A stretch of 64,000 nucleotides of DNA from assembly GCA_934270565.1 (NCBI GenBank), contig CAKQPR010000004.1, positions 1-64,000 of the forward strand. The letters are read 5' to 3'. The DNA comes from an uncultured Clostridia bacterium. GTDB taxonomy: Bacteria > Bacillota > Clostridia > Christensenellales > Pumilibacteraceae. Shown one piece after another: positions 51,912 through 60,396 of the stretch; position 1 is the stretch's first letter; the number at the start of each line of letters is the position of its first letter. Below the pieces are notes generated by a model. It did no database searches, had not been told where the DNA came from, and saw only the letters and a list, made by a program, of their open reading frames with translations. The position numbers and the translations under genes are program-made.

Positions 51912-52894
51912 CTTACGGCGTAACAATAGGAGTCGAAACGCTCCGCAAATTATTCGGACCTATGGACGAATACGCGTCGCTCATCGAAAAGAATATGGGC
52001 GTACGGCTTCGCCCTGCGAACGGCGAGCTCAAAATAAGCGGATCGGACGTCGCCGTCGAGAGAACGGCGCGGCTCGTCGAAAGTCTTGTTTTCCTCGTTG
52101 GCAAAGGGCAGGAGCTCACCCGCGAGAGAATCACTTCGGCTATCGACCTCGCGCTTATGGATAAGCCCGACGAAATAGTAGCGCTCGCGACGGACGCGGT
52201 AGCGGTGACGGCTCGCGGAAAATATATCCGTTGCAAAACGCTCGGGCAGCGCGCCTATGTAAACGCGATAAAAAAGCATACGCTTACGTTCGGAATCGGG
52301 CCCGCCGGCACGGGAAAAACTTACCTTGCCGTGGCGATGGCGGTCGCGGCGTATAAGTCCGGCGAAGCGGAGAAAATAATTCTTACCCGTCCTGCAATCG
52401 AAGCGGGAGAAAAACTCGGCTTTTTGCCGGGGGATCTTCAGGAAAAGGTCGATCCGTATCTTCGCCCGCTGTACGACGCTCTCACCGAAATGTTCGGCGT
52501 GGATAATTACGAAACGCTTATCGAGCGCGGCATAATAGAAATAGCGCCGCTCGCGTATATGCGCGGCAGAACGCTTTCCGGTGCGTTCATAATTCTCGAC
52601 GAGGCTCAGAACACAACGAACGAACAGATAAAAATGTTCTTGACTAGACTTGGAGAAAAGAGTAAAATGGTAGTAAACGGTGACCTCACGCAGATCGACC
52701 TTCCGAGGGGAGAATGCGGACTTCGGCGGGCTGTCGAGGTGCTTGACGGAGTCGAGGATATCGCGGTTTGTTACCTTTCCGATCGCGATGTCGTAAGAAA
52801 CGATCTCGTGCGAAAAATAGTTCTCGCTTACGAAAAAGCGGATAAAACGAAGGAAACAGAAGAAACGGAGAAAATCAATGGAGAAAATAGCTAA
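51908..52894 (+). CDS. phoH: PhoH-like ATPase
   Basis: 328 residues. An N-terminal RNA-binding-like part, then a P-loop ATPase with Walker A GPAGTGKTYLAV, RPAIEAGEKLGFLPGDL and Walker B FIILDEAQNTT, the standard PhoH sequence. The family is a cytoplasmic ATPase linked to RNA metabolism; its partner ybeY lies two genes on. The start overlaps the yqfD stop and the end overlaps pgpH by 17 nt. The tail is Lys/Glu/Thr-rich. Confidence 0.95.
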   Translation: MTYGVTIGVETLRKLFGPMDEYASLIEKNMGVRLRPANGELKISGSDVAVERTARLVESLVFLVGKGQELTRERITSAIDLALMDKPDEIVALATDAVAVTARGKYIRCKTLGQRAYVNAIKKHTLTFGIGPAGTGKTYLAVAMAVAAYKSGEAEKIILTRPAIEAGEKLGFLPGDLQEKVDPYLRPLYDALTEMFGVDNYETLIERGIIEIAPLAYMRGRTLSGAFIILDEAQNTTNEQIKMFLTRLGEKSKMVVNGDLTQIDLPRGECGLRRAVEVLDGVEDIAVCYLSDRDVVRNDLVRKIVLAYEKADKTKETEETEKINGENS

Positions 52895-54311
52895 GAAAAA
52901 GTACGTCAGAGCGGCTTTCATATTCGTTCTCTCGTACCTGATCATCGCGGCGGGCGCGTTCGTCAAGTATCTGGCTTACGGCGCGTTCGGGAGCGAAGCG
53001 TTCACGCGCGAGTTTTTCAGAGCTTTCGCGACGTGCGCGGCGGTGACGTTGCTGGTGTATATATCGCTTTTCACCTATATGATATACTCGCGCAGCAACC
53101 TCATTATGTTCACGCGGCAGCTGTTCGCGATAAACGTCGCGGTCGTTCTGTCTGTGCTCGTATGTCTGCTCGTCGGGGCTTTCGAGCTGTTCTACATGCC
53201 CGTAATGCTCGCGGCGTTCGTGCTCGCGCCGCTTGTAGGACGCAGAGACGTCTTTATAAGCAACCTGCTCACAAACCTGCTCGTCGCGGTAATTCTGCTC
53301 GTGGAATCCATACTCGGATCCAAAGTCGATTCGATCGCGGTGCTTATGATGCTTGTAGTCGGAATTTTCGGCGGATCGACCGTATCGTATATGCTATCGG
53401 GCGTTGTAAGCCGCGTAAAACGCGTGTTTATCTCGCTCGCGGTGAGCGTTATGGCGGGCGTGCTTATCTTCGTCGCGTCGTTTCTGACCGAAAGATTCGA
53501 TTTCGTTCAGCATATAGGCTTTATCTGCCTCAGCGTGTTCGGACAACCGCTCGTCGCGCTGATGCTCCAACCGGTATTCGAATTCGTTTTCAACCTCGTA
53601 ACCGACAGTCGGCTCGTCGAGCTTACCGATCACAATTCGCCGCTTATGAAAATGATGATCCGCGACGCGCTCGGCACTTTCAACCATTCGCTTGCGGTCG
53701 CGAGCTTTGCGGAGGTCTGCGCCATCAGAATAGGCGAAAATCCTTACCTTGCCAAGGCTTGCGCGTACTATCACGACGTCGGTAAACTCAAAAACCCGAG
53801 CTTCTTCGCCGAAAACCAGTCGGGCTACAACCCGCACGACGAGTTGCTTCCCGACGTAAGCGTCAAGATCGTCGCGGCGCACGCGGCGGACGGTTACGAA
53901 CTCTGCAAAAAATACCGTATCCCCGAGGAGGTCGCGCGCGTTACCGTACAGCATCACGGCACGCTTCCGATGATGGTTTTCTATTATAAGGCCAAAAAAC
54001 TTACCGACGGCGAAGTGGATATCGCCGAATATTCGTACAACGGCGAAACGCCCGTAAGCAAGATTGCCGCCATCATTATGGTGTGCGACGCGAGCGAAGC
54101 GGCGCTCCGTGCGCGCGGCAGAATAAGCCGCGAAGAAGCGGAAAAGCTCGTTGCGGGAATTATCGCCGACCGTATCGCGCGTAAGCAGTTCGACAACTGC
54201 GACATCACTATGCGCGACCTTAACATTATAAAGAATACGATCGTCGAACAGCACAGCGGCGTGTATCACGAACGCGTTCAGTACCCGTCTGGAGTGTTCA
54301 AAAAAGTATGA
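52878..54311 (+). CDS. pgpH: short PgpH/YqfF-type HD c-di-AMP phosphodiesterase
   Basis: 477 residues. Seven-helix membrane region (about 10-240) followed by a cytoplasmic HD domain with FNHSLAVASFAE, YYHDVGKLKNP and HAADGYELCKKY, the 7TM-HD family signature. In Bacillus and Listeria PgpH hydrolyses c-di-AMP to pApA. Those proteins are about 700 residues and carry a large extracellular HDED domain after the first helix. Here only about 20-30 residues separate the first two helices, so that domain is missing. It overlaps phoH and ybeY. Start ATG after GGAG. Confidence 0.9.
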   Translation: MEKIAKKKYVRAAFIFVLSYLIIAAGAFVKYLAYGAFGSEAFTREFFRAFATCAAVTLLVYISLFTYMIYSRSNLIMFTRQLFAINVAVVLSVLVCLLVGAFELFYMPVMLAAFVLAPLVGRRDVFISNLLTNLLVAVILLVESILGSKVDSIAVLMMLVVGIFGGSTVSYMLSGVVSRVKRVFISLAVSVMAGVLIFVASFLTERFDFVQHIGFICLSVFGQPLVALMLQPVFEFVFNLVTDSRLVELTDHNSPLMKMMIRDALGTFNHSLAVASFAEVCAIRIGENPYLAKACAYYHDVGKLKNPSFFAENQSGYNPHDELLPDVSVKIVAAHAADGYELCKKYRIPEEVARVTVQHHGTLPMMVFYYKAKKLTDGEVDIAEYSYNGETPVSKIAAIIMVCDASEAALRARGRISREEAEKLVAGIIADRIARKQFDNCDITMRDLNIIKNTIVEQHSGVYHERVQYPSGVFKKV

Positions 54312-54784
54312 TTACGGTCGATTTTTACGGCTTCGAACCGGAATTCAAGGACGAGCTTAGCGCCGTCGCCGCCGAAGTTTTCAAGGAAGAGAAGATGAAG
54401 GGCGAAGCGGTAGTCGAGTTGTCGTTCGTCTCGAAAGAGGAAATCCGCGAGCTCAACAAAACGACGCGCGGCGTGGACAGAGCGACGGACGTTTTGTCGT
54501 TCCCTGCGCTCGAAACAATAAAGCCTTTCACGAAGAAAAACTATCCGTTCGAGTATTCGCCCGAGCGTAAAGCGGTCGAATTCGGGAGCATAGTCATCTG
54601 CCGCGAAGTCGCAAAAGAACAGGCGGAGGAATACGGACATTCGCTTCGGCGCGAAACGTGCTACCTCTTTACGCACGGATTGCTGCATCTTAGCGGTTAC
54701 GACCATATCGAAGAAAGCGACAGAGCGATCATGCGCGAAAAGGAAGAAATCGTGCTCGGCGCGCTCGGAATTACGCGCGACTGA
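54308..54784 (+). CDS. ybeY: endoribonuclease YbeY
   Basis: 158 residues. Family zinc motif HGLLHLSGYDH (HxxxHxxGxDH) near residues 121-131 and TDVLSFPALE in the middle. YbeY takes part in 16S rRNA 3' maturation and ribosome quality control. The start overlaps the pgpH stop (ATGA); era follows 19 bp later. Confidence 0.96.
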   Translation: MITVDFYGFEPEFKDELSAVAAEVFKEEKMKGEAVVELSFVSKEEIRELNKTTRGVDRATDVLSFPALETIKPFTKKNYPFEYSPERKAVEFGSIVICREVAKEQAEEYGHSLRRETCYLFTHGLLHLSGYDHIEESDRAIMREKEEIVLGALGITRD

Positions 54785-54803
54785 AAAACAGGAGAAGAAC
54801 CAA

Positions 54804-55718
54804 ATGAAATCGGGATTTGTTACCGTGCTCGGAAAGCCGAACGTCGGCAAGAGCAGTCTTATGAATAAACTCGTCGGCGAAAAAGTCGCTATCGTTTCGC
54901 CGAAAGCGCAAACCACGCGCACCCGCGAAAAGGGAATACTTACCGAGGGCGATTGCCAGATGATTTTCATCGACACCCCGGGAGTGCACAAGCCCAAGAA
55001 CAAACTCGGCGAATATATGGAAAAATGCGTTCGTTCCTCTACCGACGGCACGGACGCGATCGTAATCGTTCTTGACGCGACCCGCCGCCTTATCGAAGGG
55101 GATATCGCGTTCGTCGAAAAGTACCTCAAAGGCTCCGAGCCCGTGTTCCTCGTCATTAACAAGGTTGACGCGGTCGGGTACGACACCGTATATCCGATGC
55201 TTGACAAGCTCGGATTTTTGCTTACGGCTACGCCCGAGCGCGCCGCCGTCCGCGAAATTATTCCGCTGTCCGCGCGCACCGGCAGGAACGTGGACCTGTT
55301 GAAAAAGTATCTTAAAGAGGTTATGCCCGAAGGCGAATTCCTCTATCCCGCCGACGAAATCACCGACAAGAGCGAACGCCACGTTATCTGCGAAATCGTG
55401 CGCGAAAAAGCGCTTACGCTCCTCAACGACGAAATTCCGCACGGAATAGGAGTCGCCGTTACGGCGATGAAATACGACGATTACGGCACGGCGCACATAT
55501 CCATCGACGTGATCGTCGAAAAGGAATCGCACAAATCGATCGTGATCGGCGCGGGCGGAGAAAAACTGAAAATGATCGCCGAGCGCGCCCGCAAGGACGT
55601 CGAAAAACTTATCGGCGCTAAAGTCTATATGGAACTTTTCGTCAAAGTCCGCGAAAACTGGCGCAACGACGGTCTCGTCATGAACGACGTCGGCTACAAC
55701 CCCAAAAACATCGGGTAG
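54804..55718 (+). CDS. era: GTPase Era
   Basis: 304 residues. G1 GKPNVGKSSLMNKL, switch region QTTRTREKGI, G3 DTPGVHKP, G4 NKVD, and a C-terminal KH domain with GAGGEKLKMIAERARKD. Era binds the 3' end of 16S rRNA and assists 30S assembly. Start ATG after AGGAGAAG. The typical neighbours ybeY and recO are present. Confidence 0.98.
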   Translation: MKSGFVTVLGKPNVGKSSLMNKLVGEKVAIVSPKAQTTRTREKGILTEGDCQMIFIDTPGVHKPKNKLGEYMEKCVRSSTDGTDAIVIVLDATRRLIEGDIAFVEKYLKGSEPVFLVINKVDAVGYDTVYPMLDKLGFLLTATPERAAVREIIPLSARTGRNVDLLKKYLKEVMPEGEFLYPADEITDKSERHVICEIVREKALTLLNDEIPHGIGVAVTAMKYDDYGTAHISIDVIVEKESHKSIVIGAGGEKLKMIAERARKDVEKLIGAKVYMELFVKVRENWRNDGLVMNDVGYNPKNIG

Positions 55719-55746
55719 TTCTCTCTTTCCCGCATTAAAAGATAGT

Positions 55747-55777
55747 CGTTTGCCTATAATAAGAGCGGAGGCAAACG
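55747..55777 (+). promoter_or_regulatory. hairpin enclosing the ribosome site of yqzL
   Basis: CGTTTGCC (55747-55754) pairs perfectly with GGCAAACG (55770-55777). The last pairing base is next to the ATG at 55778; the loop and stem contain GGAGG. A TATAAT (55755-55760) lies in the loop but lacks a good -35. Confidence 0.6.
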
Positions 55778-55954
55778 ATGAAAAACAAAAAGAAAAAGAC
55801 GATCGAAGCCGCTTTGCTTACCACTCCTCTGATGATGAGTGACCTCACTTGGGGCGCGTTCACGGGGACGGGGAACGTAGGCTACTACATGCTTTACAAG
55901 GACCTTATCGAGCCGGAAGAGCTCGATCGCGAACACGACGAGCGGTTCAGATAA
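55778..55954 (+). CDS. yqzL: YqzL-like small protein
   Basis: 58 residues, between era and recO as in Bacillus. After a Lys-rich start, the core SDLTWGAFTGTGNVGYYMLY matches the YqzL pattern (W-x-x-F-x-x-T-G-N/S-x-x-x-Y-L/M-L-Y/F-K), followed by an acidic/basic tail. Function unknown. The ribosome site GGAGG lies 6 nt upstream and is partly in a hairpin. Recognised by position and motif, so moderately sure. Confidence 0.75.
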   Translation: MKNKKKKTIEAALLTTPLMMSDLTWGAFTGTGNVGYYMLYKDLIEPEELDREHDERFR

Positions 55955-56039
55955 GACAAGGTGGCGCGGCGGCACGCGGGTCGGCGTATTCCTCACGAAA
56001 GAGGAGGACGGAACGTATTATCCGTCGGAGGAAACGAGA

Positions 56040-56708
56040 ATGGACAAAAAAGTCACCGCTTTACTGCTGTCGCTCAGAGACAAAGGCGAAAGCGACAGAA
56101 CGGCGAGGCTGCTGACGGCGGACGAAGGCGTTATAACCGTCACGTTCAGAGGCGTCAGAAAAGCGAAAGCAAGGCTGAGGTATGCCGCCCAGCCTTTTTC
56201 GCTGTGCGAATACGAGCTCGGCGGTAAGGACGGAAATTACGTCGTTACGGGCGCTACGACCATAGAGGACCTTTACGGACTTTGCCTGTCGCCCGAGCCT
56301 TATGCGTGCGCTTCGATCGTTGCCGAAGCCGCCGAAAAATCGTCCGGAGCGGTGGACAGCGCCTCGGCGTTCGTAATCACGCTCCGCACCCTGAAAGCGA
56401 TCCTGTTCCGTGAAGCTTCGATCGGGCTTATAACGGCGAAATACCTCCAGAAAATCACGAGTATGTCGGGGCTTACGACGATCCCGCCGAAAAAGACCGA
56501 ATATCCCGCCACTCCGAGCGGCGTTCTCGACCGTATCGCGTACTTAAAGCTCGACGAGCTCGGTTCGCTCGACATCGACGAAAACCTTGTTTTCCGCGCG
56601 GTAAAGCTTATGAAGGACAGATTCAATTCGGTTTTTTTATGCGAGCTCAGATCGTTCGGGTTCTATTCGTCCGTGTGCGCGGGCGACGGTAGGATCAAAA
56701 AAATCTGA
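56040..56708 (+). CDS. recO: DNA repair protein RecO, short form
   Basis: 222 residues, about 20-30 shorter than usual. N-terminal OB fold (VTALLLSLRDKGESDRTARL, LLTADEGVITVTFRGVRK) is typical RecO; the helical C-terminal part follows. The CxxC-type zinc cluster common in RecO is not present. RecO loads RecA with RecR in gap repair. Start ATG 56040 after CGGAGG. Last gene of the yqfC-recO block. Confidence 0.88.
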   Translation: MDKKVTALLLSLRDKGESDRTARLLTADEGVITVTFRGVRKAKARLRYAAQPFSLCEYELGGKDGNYVVTGATTIEDLYGLCLSPEPYACASIVAEAAEKSSGAVDSASAFVITLRTLKAILFREASIGLITAKYLQKITSMSGLTTIPPKKTEYPATPSGVLDRIAYLKLDELGSLDIDENLVFRAVKLMKDRFNSVFLCELRSFGFYSSVCAGDGRIKKI

Positions 56709-56817
56709 AAAACGCGCAAAAATCGGCGTTTTGTCCTTTTTGTTGCAATTTGCGCGCGGAAATTGTGCAATTTAACTTGAAAAATTTTACTTTTCGGTCG
56801 ATATAGCCGTGAAATCG

Positions 56818-56846
56818 TTGCAAATTTCGCCGAAAAGGGTTATAAT
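56818..56846 (+). promoter_or_regulatory. promoter of the second degV gene
   Basis: TTGCAA (56818-56823), 17 bp, TATAAT (56841-56846). Confidence 0.85.
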
Positions 56847-56881
56847 GGTAAAATAACGAAAGAATGTTCGGGAGGGAGCAT

Positions 56882-57736
56882 ATGAGCATATTTTTCACGG
56901 ATTCCGACTGCGAATTGTGGTTTGATAAAGTAGACGCCGAAAACATTCGATTTTTCCCTATGCCGTATGTGGTGAACGGGGAAGAATTCTTTTACGATAT
57001 GGGCAGAAACACCGACACAAAAGCGTTCTTCGATAAGATGCGCAAGGGTGCGACGGTAAAGACCTGCGCGCTCAATATGCAGGACTATATCGCGGCTATC
57101 GAGCCGATTTACGCCGAGGGCGAGGATATAATTTACGTTTCGTTTTCGCACAAGATGAGCGGAACGTTCAATTCGCTCGACATGGCGCTTAAAAAGCTGA
57201 AGGAGACTTATCCCGACCGTAAAACAACGGTTGTAGACACTAAGTCCATAAGCGCGGCGGGCGGGCTCATCGCTTACGAAGCGGCGAAATTACATAACGC
57301 GGGAGCGAGCGACGAAGAAGTCGTTGCGTTCGTCGAAAAGTTCCGAGAGAGAGTAAAGTGCTACTTTACGGTGGACGACCTTATTTACCTCAAACGCGGC
57401 GGGCGTATTTCGGCGGTAAAAGCCGCGCTCGGCACGCTTTTCAAGGTGAAGCCTGTCATCTGCACGATGAACGGCGCGCTTGAAAATGTCGACAGATTCA
57501 AGGGTCGTTTCCGCTCGCTCAAAGCGCTTGCCGATTACGCTCAGAGCGACGTGGACGAAAGTTATCCCGTAATCTTGGTGGACGCGGACAGTCCCGACGA
57601 CGCGGCGTTCGTCCGCGAACGGCTCGTAACCGACCACCCGTCGGCGGAATTGTGGACGTATCCGGTAGGTCCCGTTATCGGAGCGCATTGCGGACCGGAC
57701 ACGGTGGGCGTTATATTCGTTGCGAAGGAGAAGTGA
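56882..57736 (+). CDS. DegV family fatty-acid-binding protein, second copy
   Basis: 284 residues from the ATG at 56882, five bases after GGAGGG; the ATG at 56864 lies before that ribosome site. DegV fold with SFSHKMSGTFNSLDMA (fatty-acid head-group loop), DDLIYLKRGGRISAVKAALG and YPVGPVIGAHCGPDTVGVIF. Different FakB paralogues bind different acyl chains; FakA is encoded at 37157. The next gene begins 4 bp after the stop. Confidence 0.9.
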   Translation: MSIFFTDSDCELWFDKVDAENIRFFPMPYVVNGEEFFYDMGRNTDTKAFFDKMRKGATVKTCALNMQDYIAAIEPIYAEGEDIIYVSFSHKMSGTFNSLDMALKKLKETYPDRKTTVVDTKSISAAGGLIAYEAAKLHNAGASDEEVVAFVEKFRERVKCYFTVDDLIYLKRGGRISAVKAALGTLFKVKPVICTMNGALENVDRFKGRFRSLKALADYAQSDVDESYPVILVDADSPDDAAFVRERLVTDHPSAELWTYPVGPVIGAHCGPDTVGVIFVAKEK

Positions 57737-57740
57737 CGCA

Positions 57741-58832
57741 GTGAAACGCGCGTATGCGGCGGGGCTTGCGTTTATATTTTCGTTTATGTGTCTTTGCGCT
57801 TGCGGAGGAACGTACTTTTCGAAAAGCGACGTCGTTTTTGCGGGGATCATGCTTGACGTAAAACTTTCGGGCGGTAATCCGCAAAGGGCTTACGACGAAA
57901 TGACTTCGCTAGCCGGTGAAATAAACGCGGCGATAAGCCTCGGTGTGCCGAATTCGGTCATATCCGCGTTCAACGACGCGGACGCGGGCAGAAAATTTTC
58001 GGTCACGAAGCGCGTTTTCGATCTCGTAAATCTCGCGAAAGCCGCGTATAAATCGACGGAGGGCGCTTTCAATCCGTGCTTGACGGACGTTTCGAAAGCG
58101 TGGGGCGTGGACAACGAGGGAATAGCGACGGGCGAGCCGCCCGCGGATTTTCCGACCGACGCCGAGCTCGAAGCGTTGCGGCAGTCGGTAGTCCCCGACC
58201 TTATAGAAACGCGCGAGGAAAACGGCGGTTATTATATCGGCAAGCTCGCAAGCGGCGTAAAAATCGACCTCGGCGGGATCGCGAAAGGGTATCTTGCCGA
58301 CGAATTCAAGGCGATCGCAGAGAAGTACAACGTGCGTAGCGGTTGTATTTCGTTGTCGGGAAACGTCATACTTATCGGTCAATATTCGGGCGACCGAACG
58401 GAGCGCGACTGGGGCGTGGGAGTTATCGACCCGCGCGAAAAAAACGCATACGTTTGCGGGTTTTACACGCACGGCGGCGTTTCCGCAGTCACGAGCGGCG
58501 ATTACGAGCGTTGTTATTTTTCGAACGGAATAAGGTTTTGTCACGTTATAGATCCGTTTACGCTTATGCCGGTTGGCGTTACCCGTTCGGGCGACGGCTT
58601 TACGCAGAAAACCGATTGCGTGATTTCGGCAACGGTAGTGGGCGAAAGCTCGGCGATGTGCGACGCGTTTTCAACGGCGGCTATGGTGCTCGGCGCGGGA
58701 AAGGGCGCGGAGATGATTGAAAGAAACGGTTACAAAGGGCTTATTTTTACCGCCGATAAAAAGCTTAAAACGGTCGGCGAGTTCGATTTTGCGGATTCGC
58801 AGACGAAATATACGGAGTACGAACGGATATGA
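57741..58832 (+). CDS. apbE: FAD:protein FMN transferase, lipoprotein (ApbE)
   Basis: 363 residues from the GTG at 57741, 10 bases after AAGGAG. Signal peptide with lipobox LCAC (Cys near residue 22), so anchored outside the membrane. ApbE domain with AYKSTEGAFNPCL, GVKIDLGGIAKGYLAD (Mg and FAD site) and VTSGDYERCYF. ApbE attaches FMN to Thr of exported flavoproteins such as RnfG or extracellular electron-transfer proteins. It forms an operon with a NusG-domain-II protein and a Gx transporter (4-nt overlaps). Confidence 0.93.
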   Translation: MKRAYAAGLAFIFSFMCLCACGGTYFSKSDVVFAGIMLDVKLSGGNPQRAYDEMTSLAGEINAAISLGVPNSVISAFNDADAGRKFSVTKRVFDLVNLAKAAYKSTEGAFNPCLTDVSKAWGVDNEGIATGEPPADFPTDAELEALRQSVVPDLIETREENGGYYIGKLASGVKIDLGGIAKGYLADEFKAIAEKYNVRSGCISLSGNVILIGQYSGDRTERDWGVGVIDPREKNAYVCGFYTHGGVSAVTSGDYERCYFSNGIRFCHVIDPFTLMPVGVTRSGDGFTQKTDCVISATVVGESSAMCDAFSTAAMVLGAGKGAEMIERNGYKGLIFTADKKLKTVGEFDFADSQTKYTEYERI

Positions 58833-59221
58833 GCGCGCGCGACAGAATAGCGGCGGTTAAAAATTCGCCGATCATACGCGCCCGCGACGTTATCGTTATG
58901 ATCGCGTTTACGCTCATAGTAGCGGCGATAGCGCTCGTTATCGCGCTCGGCGGCAGAAAGGGCGAAACCGTGTTCGTAACCAAGGACGGAGAAACGACTT
59001 CCTATCAGCTCGGCGAAAACCGCACGATCGATTTCGGATCGCTTAAAGTCGTGATAGAGGACGGAAGCGTGTTCGTTACGGACGCGACGTGCCCCGACAG
59101 GCTTTGCGAAAAAACGGGCAGAATTTCCGAAAGCGGTCGGTCGATCGTTTGCCTTCCGGCAGGTATAGTCGTGAGAATCGGCGAAAGCGAGTTCGACGCG
59201 GTTACGGGAGGTGCGGCGTGA
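58829..59221 (+). CDS. NusG domain II-containing membrane-anchored protein
   Basis: 130 residues. One N-terminal helix (about 21-42, VIVMIAFTLIVAAIALVIAL) and a small outside domain with CPDRLCEKTGRISESG and IVCLPAGIVVRIG, which is the NusG-domain-II pattern with three Cys. This family travels with ApbE and Gx transporter genes. Its role is unknown; similarity in gene order to the EetA/EetB pair of flavin-based electron transfer is inferred from memory. Overlaps both neighbours by 4 nt. Confidence 0.88.
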   Translation: MSARDRIAAVKNSPIIRARDVIVMIAFTLIVAAIALVIALGGRKGETVFVTKDGETTSYQLGENRTIDFGSLKVVIEDGSVFVTDATCPDRLCEKTGRISESGRSIVCLPAGIVVRIGESEFDAVTGGAA

Positions 59222-59733
59222 ACGCGAAACGTATAACGTACCCCGCGCTTTACGCGGTCGCGGCGATCGCGCTCGGACTTATCGAGAACGCCCTTCCGCC
59301 GATCGTGCCCGTCGCGGGCGTAAAAATCGGGCTCGGCAACGCGGTCGTTTTGTTCGCGATCGTCACGCTGTCGGTCGGCGAAGCGGCGCTTATTCTTACC
59401 GCGAAATGTCTCGTCGTGGCGCTTGCGAGCGGAAACGTTTTCGCGCTTGCGTATTCGCTTCCGGCGGGGTTTGCGGCGCTTGCCGTCGAAGCCTTGCTGA
59501 TACGGTTTTTCGTCGGAAAACTGTCGCTCGCAGCCGTTTCGTATGCGGGCGCGATAGTACACACGGCGGCGCAGATCGCGGTCGCGAGCGCGATAGTCGG
59601 GGTAAGCCTTCTCGCATACTTCCCGATCGCGGGAGCGGTTTCGGGAGTGTGCGGCGCGGCTGTCGGGGTGGCCGCCGCGTTTGCGGTAAAGGCGCTCCCC
59701 GAAAAATTCACTCGGGAGGACGGCAGAGTTTGA
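59218..59733 (+). CDS. Gx transporter family membrane protein
   Basis: 171 residues from the GTG at 59218 (overlap GTGA, ribosome site GGGAGG). About five to six membrane helices with the signature LGLIENALPPIVPVAGVKIG and LGNAVVLFAIVTL, the Gx/heptaprenyl-diphosphate-synthase-component-I-like ECF family. Often beside ApbE and NusG-II genes. The substrate is unknown; a flavin- or quinone-related cargo is possible from context. The upstream in-frame extension overlapping the NusG-II gene is rejected. Confidence 0.88.
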   Translation: MNAKRITYPALYAVAAIALGLIENALPPIVPVAGVKIGLGNAVVLFAIVTLSVGEAALILTAKCLVVALASGNVFALAYSLPAGFAALAVEALLIRFFVGKLSLAAVSYAGAIVHTAAQIAVASAIVGVSLLAYFPIAGAVSGVCGAAVGVAAAFAVKALPEKFTREDGRV

Positions 59734-60368
59734 ACGGATACGAAACGGTAATAAATTCGGTTTCTACCGAGGAAATCCGCAAAAGTCGGTTCATAACCGT
59801 CGTGCGTCGGGTAAAAAGCGAAGAGGAGCTTTTCGGCGAGCTTGCCGCGATCCGCAAAGAGTATTCGGACGCGACCCACGTCTGCTATGCGTCTGTTTTC
59901 GATAAATCGGGGCTTGCGGCGCGTTTCTCGGACGACGGCGAGCCTTCTGGCACGGCGGGACAACCCATACTCGAAACGATCAGAAAAAGCGGACTTAAAG
60001 AAATTCTCGTCGCGGTCGTTCGCTACTTCGGCGGAATAAAACTCGGAGCGGGCGGGCTCACTCGGGCGTACTCGGGTTGCGCTTCGGGCGCGATCGCCGA
60101 GGCGGGGCGCATAGAATGCGAGCTTTGCGACGAATATCGGGTTTCGGCTTCGTTCGCGACGGCAAAGAAAATATCCGGCGCGCTCGCGAAAAAAGGCTAT
60201 ATTACGGTGAATACCGAGTACTCGGACAAAGTGACTTTCACGCTCGCCGTCGAAGCGGGCAGAGACGCCGAAGCGGAAATCGCCGCGCTCTCGCTCGGAT
60301 CGGCTTCGGTCGAAAAAATCGCGACGCGTTACGTCGAACGCCCCGCCGTCACGACGGACAAAACGTAA
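59730..60368 (+). CDS. YigZ/IMPACT family protein
   Basis: 212 residues if started at the TTG at 59730 (overlap TTGA with the preceding stop, GGAGGA 9 nt before). N-terminal UPF0029/IMPACT domain with KSRFITVVRRV, FSDDGEPSGTAGQPIL and VVRYFGGIKLGAGGL, then the C-terminal DUF1949-type ferredoxin-like domain. The family may bind RNA or affect translation; its enzymatic role is not settled. Translationally coupled to the Gx transporter gene. Confidence 0.9.
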   Translation: MNGYETVINSVSTEEIRKSRFITVVRRVKSEEELFGELAAIRKEYSDATHVCYASVFDKSGLAARFSDDGEPSGTAGQPILETIRKSGLKEILVAVVRYFGGIKLGAGGLTRAYSGCASGAIAEAGRIECELCDEYRVSASFATAKKISGALAKKGYITVNTEYSDKVTFTLAVEAGRDAEAEIAALSLGSASVEKIATRYVERPAVTTDKT

Positions 60369-60396
60369 AAACGACAACTACCACGGAGGATACATT

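Noticed and set aside
59089..59217. longer form of the Gx transporter
   Set aside because: The extension overlaps the NusG-II gene in another frame; the GTG at 59218 has a good ribosome site and gives the family's normal N-terminus.
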